A stretch of DNA of 64,000 nucleotides from Salinimicrobium sp050750585 (GTDB lineage Bacteria; Bacteroidota; Bacteroidia; Flavobacteriales; Flavobacteriaceae). Location of the stretch: the NCBI RefSeq assembly GCF_050750585.1, contig NZ_JBOJLM010000005.1, positions 1-64,000 on the forward strand, given 5' to 3'. Position numbers and translations under genes: made by a program. Positions within the stretch are counted from its first letter, which is position 1; each line of letters begins with the position of its first letter. Shown here one piece after another: positions 42,474 through 51,947 of the stretch. The notes below the pieces were generated by a model. The model did not search any database. It was given only the letters and a program-made list of their open reading frames with translations, and was not told the origin of the DNA.

Positions 42474-44117
42474 ATGCGATTTTTCACCTCCATTATTTTT
42501 GTTTTAATTCTTGCAGCTACTCCTCTACAGGGCCAGGTGCTCACCAATAAATCTCAATTCACCGAAGCCGATACGCTGCGTGGTTCTTTGAGGGCCGAGA
42601 GAGAGTACAATGTACTCAAGTACAACCTGCAGGTAAAGGTGGTGCCCGAAGAAAAGTTCATTTCGGGTTATAACGGCATCAGCTTTAAGGCCGAAGAAGA
42701 CCTGCCCGTAATGCAGGTAGACCTCTTCAGGAATATGAGGGTTGATTCTATTGTCTTCCGCGGAAAAAGAATGGATTTTAAACGGCGCCACAATGCCGTG
42801 TTTATCGATTTGGTGCCACAGGTAGAAAAAAATGCGATAGACTCTGTTCTTTTTTACTACTCCGGAAATCCAATAGTTGCCAAAAATGCCCCGTGGGACG
42901 GCGGATTTGTATTTGAAAAAGACCAACAGGGCAATCCATGGATCGCTGTGGCTGTTCAGGGGACGGGAGCAAGCCTCTGGTATCCAAATAAAGATCACCA
43001 AAGCGACGAACCTGAAGAAGCCCTTATTGGAATCGCTGTTCCTAATGACCTTATGAACGTTTCTAACGGTCGCTTCCTCGGAAAAGAAATCCTGGGTGAC
43101 GGCTATACCCGCTGGAACTGGAAGGTGAATAACCCCATCAACAATTACAATATTGTAGTGAACATTGGTAATTATGTTCATTTTAAAGATAGATTCCGTC
43201 ATCTGGACCTGGATTATTACGTCTTGCCCTACAACCTGGAAAAAGCCAAAAAGCAGTTTGAAGAAGTGAAGTTTATGATGAACTGCTTCTATGAAAAATT
43301 TGGAGCTTATCCTTTTGAAGAAGACGGGTTTAAACTGGTGGAAACGCCTTACCTGGGCATGGAGCATCAAAGCGCGGTTGCTTACGGCAACGAGTACAAA
43401 ATGGGCTACCTGGGCAATGACCTGAGTGGTACCGGCGTGGGCTTAAAATGGGATTTTATTATCATTCATGAATCTGGTCACGAGTGGTTTGGAAACAGCA
43501 TTACAGCCAAAGATATCGCCGATATGTGGATACACGAAGGCTTCACCACTTATTCTGAAGCGGTTTACATTGAGTGCCGCTGGGGAAAACAGGAAGCCCT
43601 CGACTATCTTAAAGGCATAAGAAGCAACATTGCCAACAGCAAAAAGATCATTGGCACGTATGGCGTGAACAGTGAAGGCTCTGGCGACATGTACTACAAA
43701 GGCGCTAACCTGCTAAACACCATTAGAAGCATCTACAATGATGACGACTTGTGGTGGAAAACCTTAAAAGATTATACCGAAACCAATCGCCATAAGATCA
43801 TTACTACCCAAACCACCGAAGATTTCTTTAATGCTGCCATAAAGTATGACCTGCAGCCGGTATTCGATCAATACCTGAGGCACTCTGCTTTACCCGAACT
43901 GCAGTTTAAGCAGGAAAAAGGTAATATCCTTTACAAATGGAAAGCCGATGTTGAAGGATTTGATATGCCTGTAGATGTAACTATTGAAGGAAAAGAGCTT
44001 CGCCTCTATCCTACGGAAAAATGGCAAAAGCTCGAACAGCAAGTGAATTCTCCTGAAGCAGTACAGGTGCAGGAAGATGAGTTCTACATTAAACGTCAAA
44101 ACCTGAAGCAGGCTTAA
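42474..44117 (+). CDS. M1-family metallopeptidase, secreted
   Basis: A 547-residue aminopeptidase-type zinc enzyme with a signal peptide (ITFVLILAATPLQGQ-like start). Zinc site H-E-S-G-H in IIHESGHEWFGNS with the third ligand Glu in HEGFTTYSEAVYIE. The exopeptidase motif appears as LGMEHQSAVAYG in place of GAMEN. The catalytic Tyr is probably in GDMYYKGANLL. It lacks the long C-terminal domain of larger M1 enzymes. Its start codon lies inside a near copy of the dispersed palindrome (CAAAAATGCGATTTTT, 42469-42484). Confidence 0.92.
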   Translation: MRFFTSIIFVLILAATPLQGQVLTNKSQFTEADTLRGSLRAEREYNVLKYNLQVKVVPEEKFISGYNGISFKAEEDLPVMQVDLFRNMRVDSIVFRGKRMDFKRRHNAVFIDLVPQVEKNAIDSVLFYYSGNPIVAKNAPWDGGFVFEKDQQGNPWIAVAVQGTGASLWYPNKDHQSDEPEEALIGIAVPNDLMNVSNGRFLGKEILGDGYTRWNWKVNNPINNYNIVVNIGNYVHFKDRFRHLDLDYYVLPYNLEKAKKQFEEVKFMMNCFYEKFGAYPFEEDGFKLVETPYLGMEHQSAVAYGNEYKMGYLGNDLSGTGVGLKWDFIIIHESGHEWFGNSITAKDIADMWIHEGFTTYSEAVYIECRWGKQEALDYLKGIRSNIANSKKIIGTYGVNSEGSGDMYYKGANLLNTIRSIYNDDDLWWKTLKDYTETNRHKIITTQTTEDFFNAAIKYDLQPVFDQYLRHSALPELQFKQEKGNILYKWKADVEGFDMPVDVTIEGKELRLYPTEKWQKLEQQVNSPEAVQVQEDEFYIKRQNLKQA

Positions 44118-44141
44118 AAATGCCATTTTTGACATTTCAGT

Positions 44142-44191
44142 AAAAATAAAAAAGTCGGGATCAAAACATTGATCCCGACTTTTTTATTTTA
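44142..44191. terminator. Strong bidirectional terminator after the M1 gene
   Basis: A 23-bp stem with no mismatch (AAAAAAGTCGGGATCAA paired with TTGATCCCGACTTTTTT, loop AACA at 44165-44168), with A- and T-runs on both sides. It separates the convergent M1 peptidase and menE genes. A TAAAAATGCCATTTTTG palindrome (44115-44131) sits directly at the M1 stop. Confidence 0.92.
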
Positions 44192-44260
44192 AACCTTGCT
44201 CTTTCCTCTATGCTAAAGCTTCAGAGAAAATTGAAAATCTTTATTACTTCCGAAGTAAAA

Positions 44261-45364
44261 CTAGTTCATCCGGCTCTTAAGTGTGTTGGCCCTGTGGATC
44301 TTTCCGTTTGCAGTTTCTTCGAATTTTTCGACGAAATAGATCTTTTTGGGTATTTCATACTTCCCTAACTTCCTGCAGGCTTTGATCTCTCTTTCAAGAT
44401 TGTTTAAAGCCACTTCTGAAAACTGACTTTCCACCATCAAAACCAGCTTCTCACCAAGTGCCGCATCGGGCAGGGAGGTGATAAAAAACCTGTGGGCAAT
44501 GATTGGCGCCAGCTTAACTTCTATCTCTTCAGGATGTAGCTTCACACCCCCCGAATTGATCAGGTTGTCTATTCTGCCTTTCCAAATAAAACTGTCTTCA
44601 GAAACAAGTTCCACCACGTCATTAGTAACAAGTGTATCGTCGTTCAATTGTGGGGCTTCAATAACCAGGCAGCTCCTGTCATCAACATCAATTTTTACAT
44701 TGGGCAACGTAGAAAAAGGCAGCGGATCTTCCATCTTTTTCTCCTTTACATTGATGTGCCGGGCTGCAATATGAGAAACTGTTTCGGTCATGCCATAAGT
44801 TTCATAAACATCGGTATTGATTCCCTGCACAAGGTTTCGCAGGTTCCCCGATACAGCACCGCCACCCACGATAAGTTTTTTGATGAGGTGTAACCGGCTA
44901 AGAGAATTATCAAGCTGGAAGGGCGTCATGGCACAAAAATCATAGGTCTTAAAAATGCGGTCCAGAGGGTTTGCTTTTGGCAGCTCAAGATCAAGCTTCC
45001 ACCCCAGCAGCATGGCCCTTACCAGCATCATTTTTCCGGCAATGAAATTCACCGGAAGACAATGCAATGCAGTAGTGCGCGGCCCCAGCTCAAAATATTT
45101 TCCCGTGGCCCGGGCACTGTTGATCATTTGCTGTTTTTTAATAGGAATTCTCTTAGGAGGCCCTGTAGAACCTGAGGTTTTCACCTCGATATATTCCTTA
45201 TCATTAACCCAGTCTAGCAGAAAATTTCCTGCCTGGCCCTCATAGGGCTCCCCTTCCTTGATAAGACTGTAGGCTACCGCAGCCAGTTCTTCATTGTTGT
45301 AGTGAAGCCCGTTAAGCCTGAATTCGGGATGAGTTTCGGGTAAGCTGAATTTTGTTTGCATCAT
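44261..45364 (-). CDS. menE: O-succinylbenzoate-CoA ligase (short MenE), AMP-binding enzyme
   Basis: A 367-residue adenylate-forming enzyme of menaquinone synthesis, started at the ATG at 45364; a TTG seven codons upstream is the alternative. Motifs: phosphate loop KTSGSTGPPKRIPI, YETYGMTETVSHIA, the hinge-type IWKGRIDNLINSGGVKLHPEEIE, and the catalytic lysine in ETANGKIHR. It is shorter than the 450-500 residue enzymes of other phyla, as usual in Bacteroidota. menC and menA lie on the same strand nearby, supporting this assignment over other acyl-CoA ligases. Confidence 0.88.
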   Translation of the reverse strand: MMQTKFSLPETHPEFRLNGLHYNNEELAAVAYSLIKEGEPYEGQAGNFLLDWVNDKEYIEVKTSGSTGPPKRIPIKKQQMINSARATGKYFELGPRTTALHCLPVNFIAGKMMLVRAMLLGWKLDLELPKANPLDRIFKTYDFCAMTPFQLDNSLSRLHLIKKLIVGGGAVSGNLRNLVQGINTDVYETYGMTETVSHIAARHINVKEKKMEDPLPFSTLPNVKIDVDDRSCLVIEAPQLNDDTLVTNDVVELVSEDSFIWKGRIDNLINSGGVKLHPEEIEVKLAPIIAHRFFITSLPDAALGEKLVLMVESQFSEVALNNLEREIKACRKLGKYEIPKKIYFVEKFEETANGKIHRANTLKSRMN

Positions 45365-45415
45365 TTCGTCATATTTAACGATCAAATGCTAAAGTTAACG
45401 AATTGTTCAGAAATA

Positions 45416-46360
45416 CTAAATTTCTTCCGGGAACTTTATAGGTTCCGGCCGATTTACTTTTCCGAAGAGGCGTTCTTTCCAGTTGGTCCAGCGATAGGTC
45501 CGCGCCATTAAAAACAGGAAAATTGGATACACAATAAGGATTGGCAGAAGAATATCAAGCCCTGCCTCAGGATTGGAAACATCCTTTAAAACCGAATTGG
45601 TTTCAAATGCCGTCCAGTCGGCCGTTACCAGCAATGCACCTACCAGGTTGTTCCCGGCATGAAAGCCCAGCGCCAGCTCCATCCCTTCATCCATAAGGGT
45701 CATCATACCGAGTAGAAATCCGGTGCCAATGTAGTATACCATAATAATGTAACCGAGCTTCTCCACTTCGGGGTTGAACAGGTGAAGGCTTCCGAAGACC
45801 ACAGAAGTAATAACCAGAGGCACCCATCTGTTTCCCGCGAGCACCCCAATTCCCTGCATAAGATATCCCCTAAACAGGTATTCTTCAAAGCTGGTTTGCA
45901 ACGGCACCATGATAAGGGCAATGGCTGCGAGTATGAGGAAAGGCACCGTTTTAAAATTCCACAGGTAATCTTCGGGCTGCATGTTATAGTCGATAAGCGT
46001 GGTAACAACTGTGAAAATAGCCACAATGCTAAATCCAAAGAAAAACCTGCCCCAGTCCACTTTTTTACGAGAAGTAGTAGCGTCTTTAATACTTTGGCCA
46101 TGCAGGTATTTCACCACAAAAAGCAGGGCAGCGAGGCCCACGGCAAAAGAAAGAAGCAACAAAAAGAAATTGAGATTTGAATCGAGTACCCTCATCCACT
46201 CTTCCTGCGAGAGCGTAAGCACATCTGGGCCTGCCTCCAAAATCACGGCACCAAACCAGGGTAGAGCCCCAAAAAGCTGCCAGCCCAAAAAGATGATCAC
46301 TAACCCTATTACATAGCGCCACCATTCAGTTTTGCCCTTATATGCCTGTTGTATAAACAT
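45416..46360 (-). CDS. CPBP-family intramembrane metalloprotease
   Basis: A 314-residue, multi-helix CAAX/CPBP protein. The glutamate pair is in TSFEEYLFRGYLMQG and the following motifs in SVVFGSLHLFNPE and ALGFHAGNNLVGALL, with the conserved His and Asn residues. Bacterial members are implicated in bacteriocin immunity or membrane protein processing, and no substrate is known here. It lies between menE and menC in the same direction and may only share transcription with them. Confidence 0.9.
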   Translation of the reverse strand: MFIQQAYKGKTEWWRYVIGLVIIFLGWQLFGALPWFGAVILEAGPDVLTLSQEEWMRVLDSNLNFFLLLLSFAVGLAALLFVVKYLHGQSIKDATTSRKKVDWGRFFFGFSIVAIFTVVTTLIDYNMQPEDYLWNFKTVPFLILAAIALIMVPLQTSFEEYLFRGYLMQGIGVLAGNRWVPLVITSVVFGSLHLFNPEVEKLGYIIMVYYIGTGFLLGMMTLMDEGMELALGFHAGNNLVGALLVTADWTAFETNSVLKDVSNPEAGLDILLPILIVYPIFLFLMARTYRWTNWKERLFGKVNRPEPIKFPEEI

Positions 46361-46368
46361 TTTTTCTT

Positions 46369-47403
46369 TTATAGATTAAAATTCCAGCTTTTGTTGGGGC
46401 GATACCATAATTTTCCATTCTCAACTTCAAGAGGAGCTTCAAAATTATTGGTGTACAAACCTCCTGTGCCAAGCCCCTGCGGCATAGGATTGTTAAGATT
46501 GTAAGTATATTGTGCAATAGCATTAAGCCCTACATTACTTTCAAGAGCACTGGTGACCCACCAGCCAATACCGAGTTCCCGGCTAAGCTCAATCCACTCA
46601 TTTGTTCCCCGAATCCCACCAATAAGACTGGGCTTAAAAATGACATATTGAGGTCGGATTTTTTCCAGCAGTTCCCACTTTTGCGAAAGACCTGTTACCC
46701 CGATCAATTCTTCATCAAGGGCAATAGGCAAAGGTGTTTTCTCACAAAGTGAGGCCATTTCTTCCGGCTGACCTTGTTTTATGGGCTGTTCTATACTGTG
46801 AAGTTCAAGATCGCTGAGACGCTTCAGTTTTTCTAATGCTTCGGAAGGTTTAAAAGCTCCATTCGCATCTACTCTTACTTCCATTTCTTCCGAAGTAAAT
46901 TCACGCCTGATGAAGCTGAGCAATTTCATTTCAGTTTCAAAATCTATAGCACCTATCTTCAGCTTAATGCATTTGAAGCCGCCCCTGATCTTTTCAATTA
47001 TTTGCTCTTTCATATACTGCTCCTCCCCCATCCAAACGAGTCCGTTGATAGAAATGGGCGCCTGGCCAGCAGTAAATTCTGAAGGAAACAATAGAAAAGG
47101 ATCTTGCGCCGCTAACGACCTGAAGGCCATTTCTACCCCAAACTGTATGCTTGGAAATTCCCGAAGTTCTTCCCATAGCCTGTTCTCACCGAGCTGGATG
47201 TTTTCGCACACCCACTTCAGCTTTTCTTCATAACCCGGACGATCGTCGTAACTAAGACTTCTTAAAATGCCGCACTCTCCAATTCCGGTCTTTCCGTTTT
47301 GCTTCAGAATAATAAACCAGGTTTCCTTTTGTGTAAGAACGCCCCGCGAAGTACCGCTGGGGCGTTTAAAATTCAGGATGTACTTATAATAATTTGCCTG
47401 CAC
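46369..47403 (-). CDS. menC: o-Succinylbenzoate synthase (enolase superfamily)
   Basis: A 344-residue enolase-superfamily dehydratase that makes o-succinylbenzoate for menaquinone. The first catalytic lysine is in CIKLKIG, the metal ligands in VRVDANGAF, LHSIEQPI and ALDEELIG, and the second lysine in YVIFKPSLIGG. The substrate-loop NYYKYILNFKRPSGTSRG opening is typical of Bacteroidota MenC. The start appears to be GTG at 47403. It is 8 bases from the CPBP gene downstream and 9 bases from the hydrolase gene upstream, forming an operon. Confidence 0.92.
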   Translation of the reverse strand: MQANYYKYILNFKRPSGTSRGVLTQKETWFIILKQNGKTGIGECGILRSLSYDDRPGYEEKLKWVCENIQLGENRLWEELREFPSIQFGVEMAFRSLAAQDPFLLFPSEFTAGQAPISINGLVWMGEEQYMKEQIIEKIRGGFKCIKLKIGAIDFETEMKLLSFIRREFTSEEMEVRVDANGAFKPSEALEKLKRLSDLELHSIEQPIKQGQPEEMASLCEKTPLPIALDEELIGVTGLSQKWELLEKIRPQYVIFKPSLIGGIRGTNEWIELSRELGIGWWVTSALESNVGLNAIAQYTYNLNNPMPQGLGTGGLYTNNFEAPLEVENGKLWYRPNKSWNFNL

Positions 47404-47412
47404 TTATATTGT

Positions 47413-48093
47413 TTAAAGTTCTATACTTTCCCCGGTTTCAAGCAACATAAGGTCTTTTCCTTTTTCATAGAATTTCCTTTTTGCCTCTTCATGATCAATT
47501 TCAATATATCCAAAAGTGTCATAGTGACAACCCAGCACTTTATCACACTGCACTAAATCACTGGCTATTATGGCATCATCTACACCCATGGTAAAATTAT
47601 CGCCAATAGGCAAAATTGCCAGGTCTAGCCTGGTGTGTATGGGGATAAGTTTCATATCCATAGTAAGGGCAGTGTCGCCCGCGATGTAAATATTCTTGTG
47701 TTCCCCTTCTATGACAAATCCGCCGGGCTGGCCGCCGTAACTACCATCGGGAAAGGAGCTGGTATGAATGGCGTTCACGTATTTCACCGTTCCAAATTCA
47801 AAGTTCCATTTACCACCATGGTTAAGCGGGTGTACTTCCAGACCTTTATTTTCGTAATGAGTGGCTATCTCAAAATTACTAATGATCACCGCGCCGGTGC
47901 GTTTGGCAATGGCTTCAGCATCTAGTGTATGATCCTGATGGGCATGGGTTAACAGGATATAATCTGCCTTTAGATCATCAATATTCACCATTCCCTTCAC
48001 CTTCTCATTACCCGAGATAAAAGGATCTATTAAAAGGTGAACACCTTTAACTTCTATTGCAAATGTGCTGTGTGCGTAGTGAGTAATTTTCAT
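47413..48093 (-). CDS. UPF0173-type metal-dependent hydrolase (MBL fold)
   Basis: A 226-residue beta-lactamase-fold hydrolase; the start at 48093 gives MKITHYAHSTFAIEVKG, the family's usual N-terminus, rather than the longer frame. Metal motifs: LLTHAHQDHTLDAEAIAKRT, IHTSSFPDGSYGGQPGGFVI, YIAGDTALTMDM and CHYDTFGYIEID. The reaction is unknown. Its place between menC and menA recurs in Flavobacteriaceae as I recall, which hints at a menaquinone link but does not prove it. Confidence 0.9.
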   Translation of the reverse strand: MKITHYAHSTFAIEVKGVHLLIDPFISGNEKVKGMVNIDDLKADYILLTHAHQDHTLDAEAIAKRTGAVIISNFEIATHYENKGLEVHPLNHGGKWNFEFGTVKYVNAIHTSSFPDGSYGGQPGGFVIEGEHKNIYIAGDTALTMDMKLIPIHTRLDLAILPIGDNFTMGVDDAIIASDLVQCDKVLGCHYDTFGYIEIDHEEAKRKFYEKGKDLMLLETGESIEL

Positions 48094-48390
48094 AATATCA
48101 TATTTTAATATACAATTCATTATTATCAGGGAGACAAGAGTCAAGATCGCTTCGCTGCAAGCGCCAAGACTTTATCTAACCACTTGATTAACAACGATAT
48201 TTAATTCTATTTCCATAAATAAAGTTCAATATAAATTCAGAAACTGGAAACCATCTTTCTATACCTTAAATGAACAGTATAATTAGTGAATTCGTGACTT
48301 AGCTCCTGATTAATTTATTTAATTGGACAACACTGATACAAAATACAAAATCCTACCCGAAAGACCTTCCAAAAATGGCATTTTTGAGAC

Positions 48391-49293
48391 CTATAATATT
48401 TGTCCCAGCCCAAAAAGAACAGCCAGTAAGAAGGTGCCTAAGGCGAGTTTCTTAAGTTCAGGATCGAGGAGGACGGGATTCTTGTTCTCCATGATCCTTT
48501 TTAAGTGGAACAAAAGTGGCACAAACGCAAAGAGATACAGGAGATCATCTATTCCTGTAAACGAGAAAGCCGAGTAGAGGATCATAGAGGAAAATGCCGC
48601 CAGCAGGAGAAAATAATGGTACTGTTTTGCCTGGGCTTCCCCCAGTTTAACTACTAAAGTGTTCTTTCCTGCTTTAGCATCGGCAGCGCGATCGCGCATA
48701 TTGTTAAGGTTGAGCACCCCGGCACTTAAGAATCCAATAGTGGCAGCCGGTAAGAATACCCGCCAGTCCCATTCCATAGTATAAAGAAAATAGCTGCCAT
48801 AAACCGCAACAAGTCCGAAGAACACGAACACAAACACGTCTCCCAAACCCCTGTAGCCATAAGCCGAGTCTCCCACGGTATACTTCACTGCTGCAGCTAT
48901 AGCGCCTATTCCCAGGACCAAAAACACCAGTCCGTAGAACAGGCTACGGGTGCCAAAGGCCAGATAAATAAGCGTAACGGCAAACAGGAAGGTGATGATG
49001 CCGGTAACGATCATTCCCCAAAACATCTCCTTTCTGGTCATCATTCCGCTTTGAAGTGCACGTAGAGGACCTACCCTGTCTTCATTGTCTGTTCCTTTTA
49101 CAAAATCTCCATAATCATTGGCGAAGTTGGAGAGAATTTGGAGGCCCAGCGTAGTGGCCAGGGCCAGCGCAAAGATCACACTATTGAACTCATTTTGCGC
49201 TACAGCTATAGAACTTCCCACCAGAATTCCTGAAATTGAAAGCGGTAGCGTTCTGAGCCTCGCTGCACTTAACCAGGTATCTAAATTCGCCAT
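48391..49293 (-). CDS. menA: 1,4-dihydroxy-2-naphthoate polyprenyltransferase
   Basis: A 300-residue UbiA-superfamily integral membrane enzyme that attaches the polyprenyl tail to dihydroxynaphthoate. The first Asp-rich motif is NFANDYGDFVKGTDNEDRVG and the second NNMRDRAADAKAGKNTLVVK. About eight to nine hydrophobic helices follow the family layout. The holA stop lies one base upstream. An exact copy of the dispersed palindrome lies just after the stop (48370-48386). Confidence 0.94.
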   Translation of the reverse strand: MANLDTWLSAARLRTLPLSISGILVGSSIAVAQNEFNSVIFALALATTLGLQILSNFANDYGDFVKGTDNEDRVGPLRALQSGMMTRKEMFWGMIVTGIITFLFAVTLIYLAFGTRSLFYGLVFLVLGIGAIAAAVKYTVGDSAYGYRGLGDVFVFVFFGLVAVYGSYFLYTMEWDWRVFLPAATIGFLSAGVLNLNNMRDRAADAKAGKNTLVVKLGEAQAKQYHYFLLLAAFSSMILYSAFSFTGIDDLLYLFAFVPLLFHLKRIMENKNPVLLDPELKKLALGTFLLAVLFGLGQIL

Positions 49294-49294
49294 A

Positions 49295-50299
49295 TTAATT
49301 GATAATTTTGAAAAGTAGTTCTTTTAAAAGATCACCCTGTGGCACATTGGCAGCTCCTACCCCCTTGCCCTTTACATCGGCTTCCCTTAAATATGAAATA
49401 ATACTGCTCACTTTTTTCATGTTGTAATTACGGGCAGCGGTAATATAGTCTTTCACAAAAAAACGATTGACCTTTAATGCTCTTGCCACATTGTTCTCAG
49501 ACTGGTCATTGAGGGCATGGTACTGCTGCAGTTGCACAAAGAAACTGAACAACATTCCCACCGTCATTACCATAGGATGGTCTTTCTCGTTCTGCGAAAA
49601 GTAATTAATGATGCGATGCGCCTTCAGGTTGTCTTTACTACCAATAGCTTTTCGCAACTCAAAAATATTGAAATCTTTACTTATCCCTATATTCTCCTCG
49701 ATAAGTTCGGGAGTTATTGTGGTTCCTTTTGGCGAAATAAGCTGAAGTTTCTTTAGCTCATTGTCAATCTTATCGAGCTGGTTCCCCAAAAACTCGAGGA
49801 GCATTTGCGCTGCCTTTGGCGCCATTTGGTAACCGCGGGTATGCATTTCTTTTTGTATCCAGTCTACAACCTGGTTTTCATACAACCTCTTGTTTTCATA
49901 GATCACGCCGGTTTTAGCAATAGCCTTGTGCAGCTTTTTGCGCTTATCAAGCTTCTTATACTTGTAATTGAATACCAGCACAGTTGTGGGTTGTGGGTTT
50001 TCGGCATATGGCAGGAGTTGCTCAATGGTGCGTGAAAGATCCTGGGCTTCTTTTACGATAATTACCTGCCGTTCGGCCATCATGGGATAACGTTTGGCGT
50101 TGCCAATAATGTCATCTACAGTCACATCGCGCCCGTAAAGTACCATCTGGTTAAAGCCCTTTTCTTCTTCGGGCAAAACATGATCTTCAATATAATCTGA
50201 AATCTTATCAATAAAATACGGCTCTTCTCCCGTTAAAAAATAGATAGGTTTAATATCCCCTTTTTTAATGGCAGTCACTATATTTTTTACGTCATCCAT
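49295..50299 (-). CDS. holA: DNA polymerase III subunit delta
   Basis: A 334-residue clamp-loader subunit that opens the beta clamp. The AAA-like fold without a functional Walker A is recognisable from IYFLTGEEPYFIDKISDYIE, the beta-clamp contact region FNQMVLYGRDV, and the C-terminal collar helices (HPMVMTVGMLFSFFVQLQQY, VNRFFVKDYITAARNYNMKK). The length fits the family. It is co-directional with menA, one base apart. Confidence 0.92.
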   Translation of the reverse strand: MDDVKNIVTAIKKGDIKPIYFLTGEEPYFIDKISDYIEDHVLPEEEKGFNQMVLYGRDVTVDDIIGNAKRYPMMAERQVIIVKEAQDLSRTIEQLLPYAENPQPTTVLVFNYKYKKLDKRKKLHKAIAKTGVIYENKRLYENQVVDWIQKEMHTRGYQMAPKAAQMLLEFLGNQLDKIDNELKKLQLISPKGTTITPELIEENIGISKDFNIFELRKAIGSKDNLKAHRIINYFSQNEKDHPMVMTVGMLFSFFVQLQQYHALNDQSENNVARALKVNRFFVKDYITAARNYNMKKVSSIISYLREADVKGKGVGAANVPQGDLLKELLFKIIN

Positions 50300-50359
50300 A
50301 AAGCTGGTTTTGGGGAGGGACTAAAAGAAGTTTCTTCTGAAAAAATCCTACTTTTGAGC

Positions 50360-50803
50360 ATGCATACACTTAACTTCCCCCGGTACTCATTTCGGCTCAA
50401 AAATAGCGAAAATAAAATAGCTGTTTTTGATGAGCTTCGGAAAAAATTTGTTTTGCTTACGCCCGAAGAATGGGTGCGCCAACACGTGGTGCAATTTCTT
50501 CTTCAGGAAAAGAAATTTCCAAAGAGCCTGCTCAATGTAGAAAAGCAAGTGAAGCTCCACGATCTTATAAAAAGGTATGATGTACTGGCCTATAAACCCA
50601 ACGGAGATATTCACCTGGTGGTAGAATGCAAGGCAGCCTCTGTTCCTATCACACAAGACACTTTTGACCAGATTGCGCGTTACAACCTGGCCCTGCAGGC
50701 AGATTACCTGATGGTGACCAACGGACTTCAGCATTATTTTTGTCAGCTTGATTATGTAGCCGAGCAATACCACTTTCTTCCAGACCTCCCGGAATGGGGC
50801 TAG
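50360..50803 (+). CDS. Stand-alone HsdR N-terminal-type nuclease domain protein
   Basis: A 147-residue protein matching the HSDR_N_2 (type I restriction R-subunit N-terminal) domain. ATG at 50360; the TTG two codons earlier is less likely. The PD-(D/E)xK-like residues are in IKRYDVLAYKPNGDIHLVVECKA (Asp, then E-C-K). No hsdM, hsdS or helicase gene is nearby, so this is not a restriction system. Its conserved place beside holA suggests a housekeeping nucleic-acid role. It lies head-to-head with holA, 60 bases apart. Confidence 0.85.
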   Translation: MHTLNFPRYSFRLKNSENKIAVFDELRKKFVLLTPEEWVRQHVVQFLLQEKKFPKSLLNVEKQVKLHDLIKRYDVLAYKPNGDIHLVVECKAASVPITQDTFDQIARYNLALQADYLMVTNGLQHYFCQLDYVAEQYHFLPDLPEWG

Positions 50804-50864
50804 AAAATGCCATTTTTGACACCCTATAATGCATCAACCTCATAATTTACTTTAATTTGCACCT

Positions 50865-51857
50865 GTGAAAGTAGCAGTGGTCATTCTTAACTGGAACGGA
50901 AAAGCTTTATTGCAGCAGTTCTTACCTTCGGTGGTTCAACATTCTCCTGAAGCTATCATTTATGTAGCCGACAATGCCTCTACCGATGATTCGGTGCCAT
51001 TTCTTCGGAAGAATTTTCCGCAGGTAAAGATCATTCAGAATAAAATAAACGGCGGATTTGCTAAAGGCTATAACGATGCCCTTCAAGACCTGGAAGAAGA
51101 CATTTTTGTGCTTTTGAACAGTGATGTAGAGGTGACTGAAGGATGGTTACAGCCATTAATACAAGAAATGGAGCAGGACAAGAAGGTTGCAGCACTCCAG
51201 CCGAAGATCCTCAATTACCGAAAAAAGAACCATTTTGAATATGCCGGGGCTGCAGGCGGCTATATTGATGCCATGGGTTATCCCTACTGCCGGGGCCGGA
51301 TTTTTGAAACCCTTGAAGAAGATCATGGGCAGTACGATGATACCAAAGAGATCTTTTGGGCTACAGGGGCCTGTATGATGATACGCAAAATTGCCTTTTT
51401 TGAGGCGGGAGGTTTTGACGAAGATTTCTTTGCACACCAGGAAGAAATAGATCTTTGCTGGCGGCTTCACAACAGCGGGCTAAAGGTAAAAGCTGTGGGC
51501 GCATCTAAGGTTTATCATTTAGGAGGCGGAACTTTAAATGCCATGCACCCGCGCAAGACCTTTTTAAATTTCAGGAACAGCCTCTTCACAGTGGTAAAAA
51601 ATGCCCCCGTAGACAAAGTATTTATCATCATTTTTCTCCGGTTACTTTTGGATGGGCTGGCAGGTGTAAAATTCCTAATCGAGCTAAAACCCTCGCATTC
51701 AGCAGCCATTGTAAAAGCCCATTTTCAGTTTTATCGGCATGCAAGAAAAATGTGGAAAAAAAGGAAACCTTCTCCAAAAAAGACAAAATATTATAACAAT
51801 ATCTCCGTTGTATTCGCATATTACCTACAGGGAAGGAAGGAATTTAAGAGAGTTTAA
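50865..51857 (+). CDS. Family 2 glycosyltransferase
   Basis: A 330-residue GT-A glycosyltransferase starting at GTG (50865): VKVAVVILNWNGK is the first beta-strand, so no earlier start is needed. Motifs: YVADNASTDDSV, VLLNSDVEV with the metal-binding D-x-D-like pair, ATGACMMIRK, and HQEEIDLCWRLH. A hydrophobic segment near 245-268 suggests membrane association. Its rhamnosyltransferase-like pattern points to cell-surface glycan or lipid synthesis. The exact sugar is unknown. Confidence 0.92.
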   Translation: MKVAVVILNWNGKALLQQFLPSVVQHSPEAIIYVADNASTDDSVPFLRKNFPQVKIIQNKINGGFAKGYNDALQDLEEDIFVLLNSDVEVTEGWLQPLIQEMEQDKKVAALQPKILNYRKKNHFEYAGAAGGYIDAMGYPYCRGRIFETLEEDHGQYDDTKEIFWATGACMMIRKIAFFEAGGFDEDFFAHQEEIDLCWRLHNSGLKVKAVGASKVYHLGGGTLNAMHPRKTFLNFRNSLFTVVKNAPVDKVFIIIFLRLLLDGLAGVKFLIELKPSHSAAIVKAHFQFYRHARKMWKKRKPSPKKTKYYNNISVVFAYYLQGRKEFKRV

Positions 51858-51906
51858 ATTATTTTAATTATGTTCTGTTTAAATTTCGGAATGACCTTAG
51901 ATTTTG

Positions 51907-51914
51907 TATTTTTG
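51907..51914 (+). promoter_or_regulatory. -7 element of the OmpA-family gene
   Basis: TATTTTTG is a perfect TAnnTTTG match, 33 bases before the ATG. A TTTC at about 51884-51887 could serve as a weak -33 element 19 bases upstream. Confidence 0.6.
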
Positions 51915-51947
51915 AAACGTTAACATTTAATCACACAATTAAGAATT

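Noticed and set aside
50360..50803. Type I restriction-modification system
   Set aside because: Only an HsdR-N-type domain is present, with no methylase, specificity or helicase gene.
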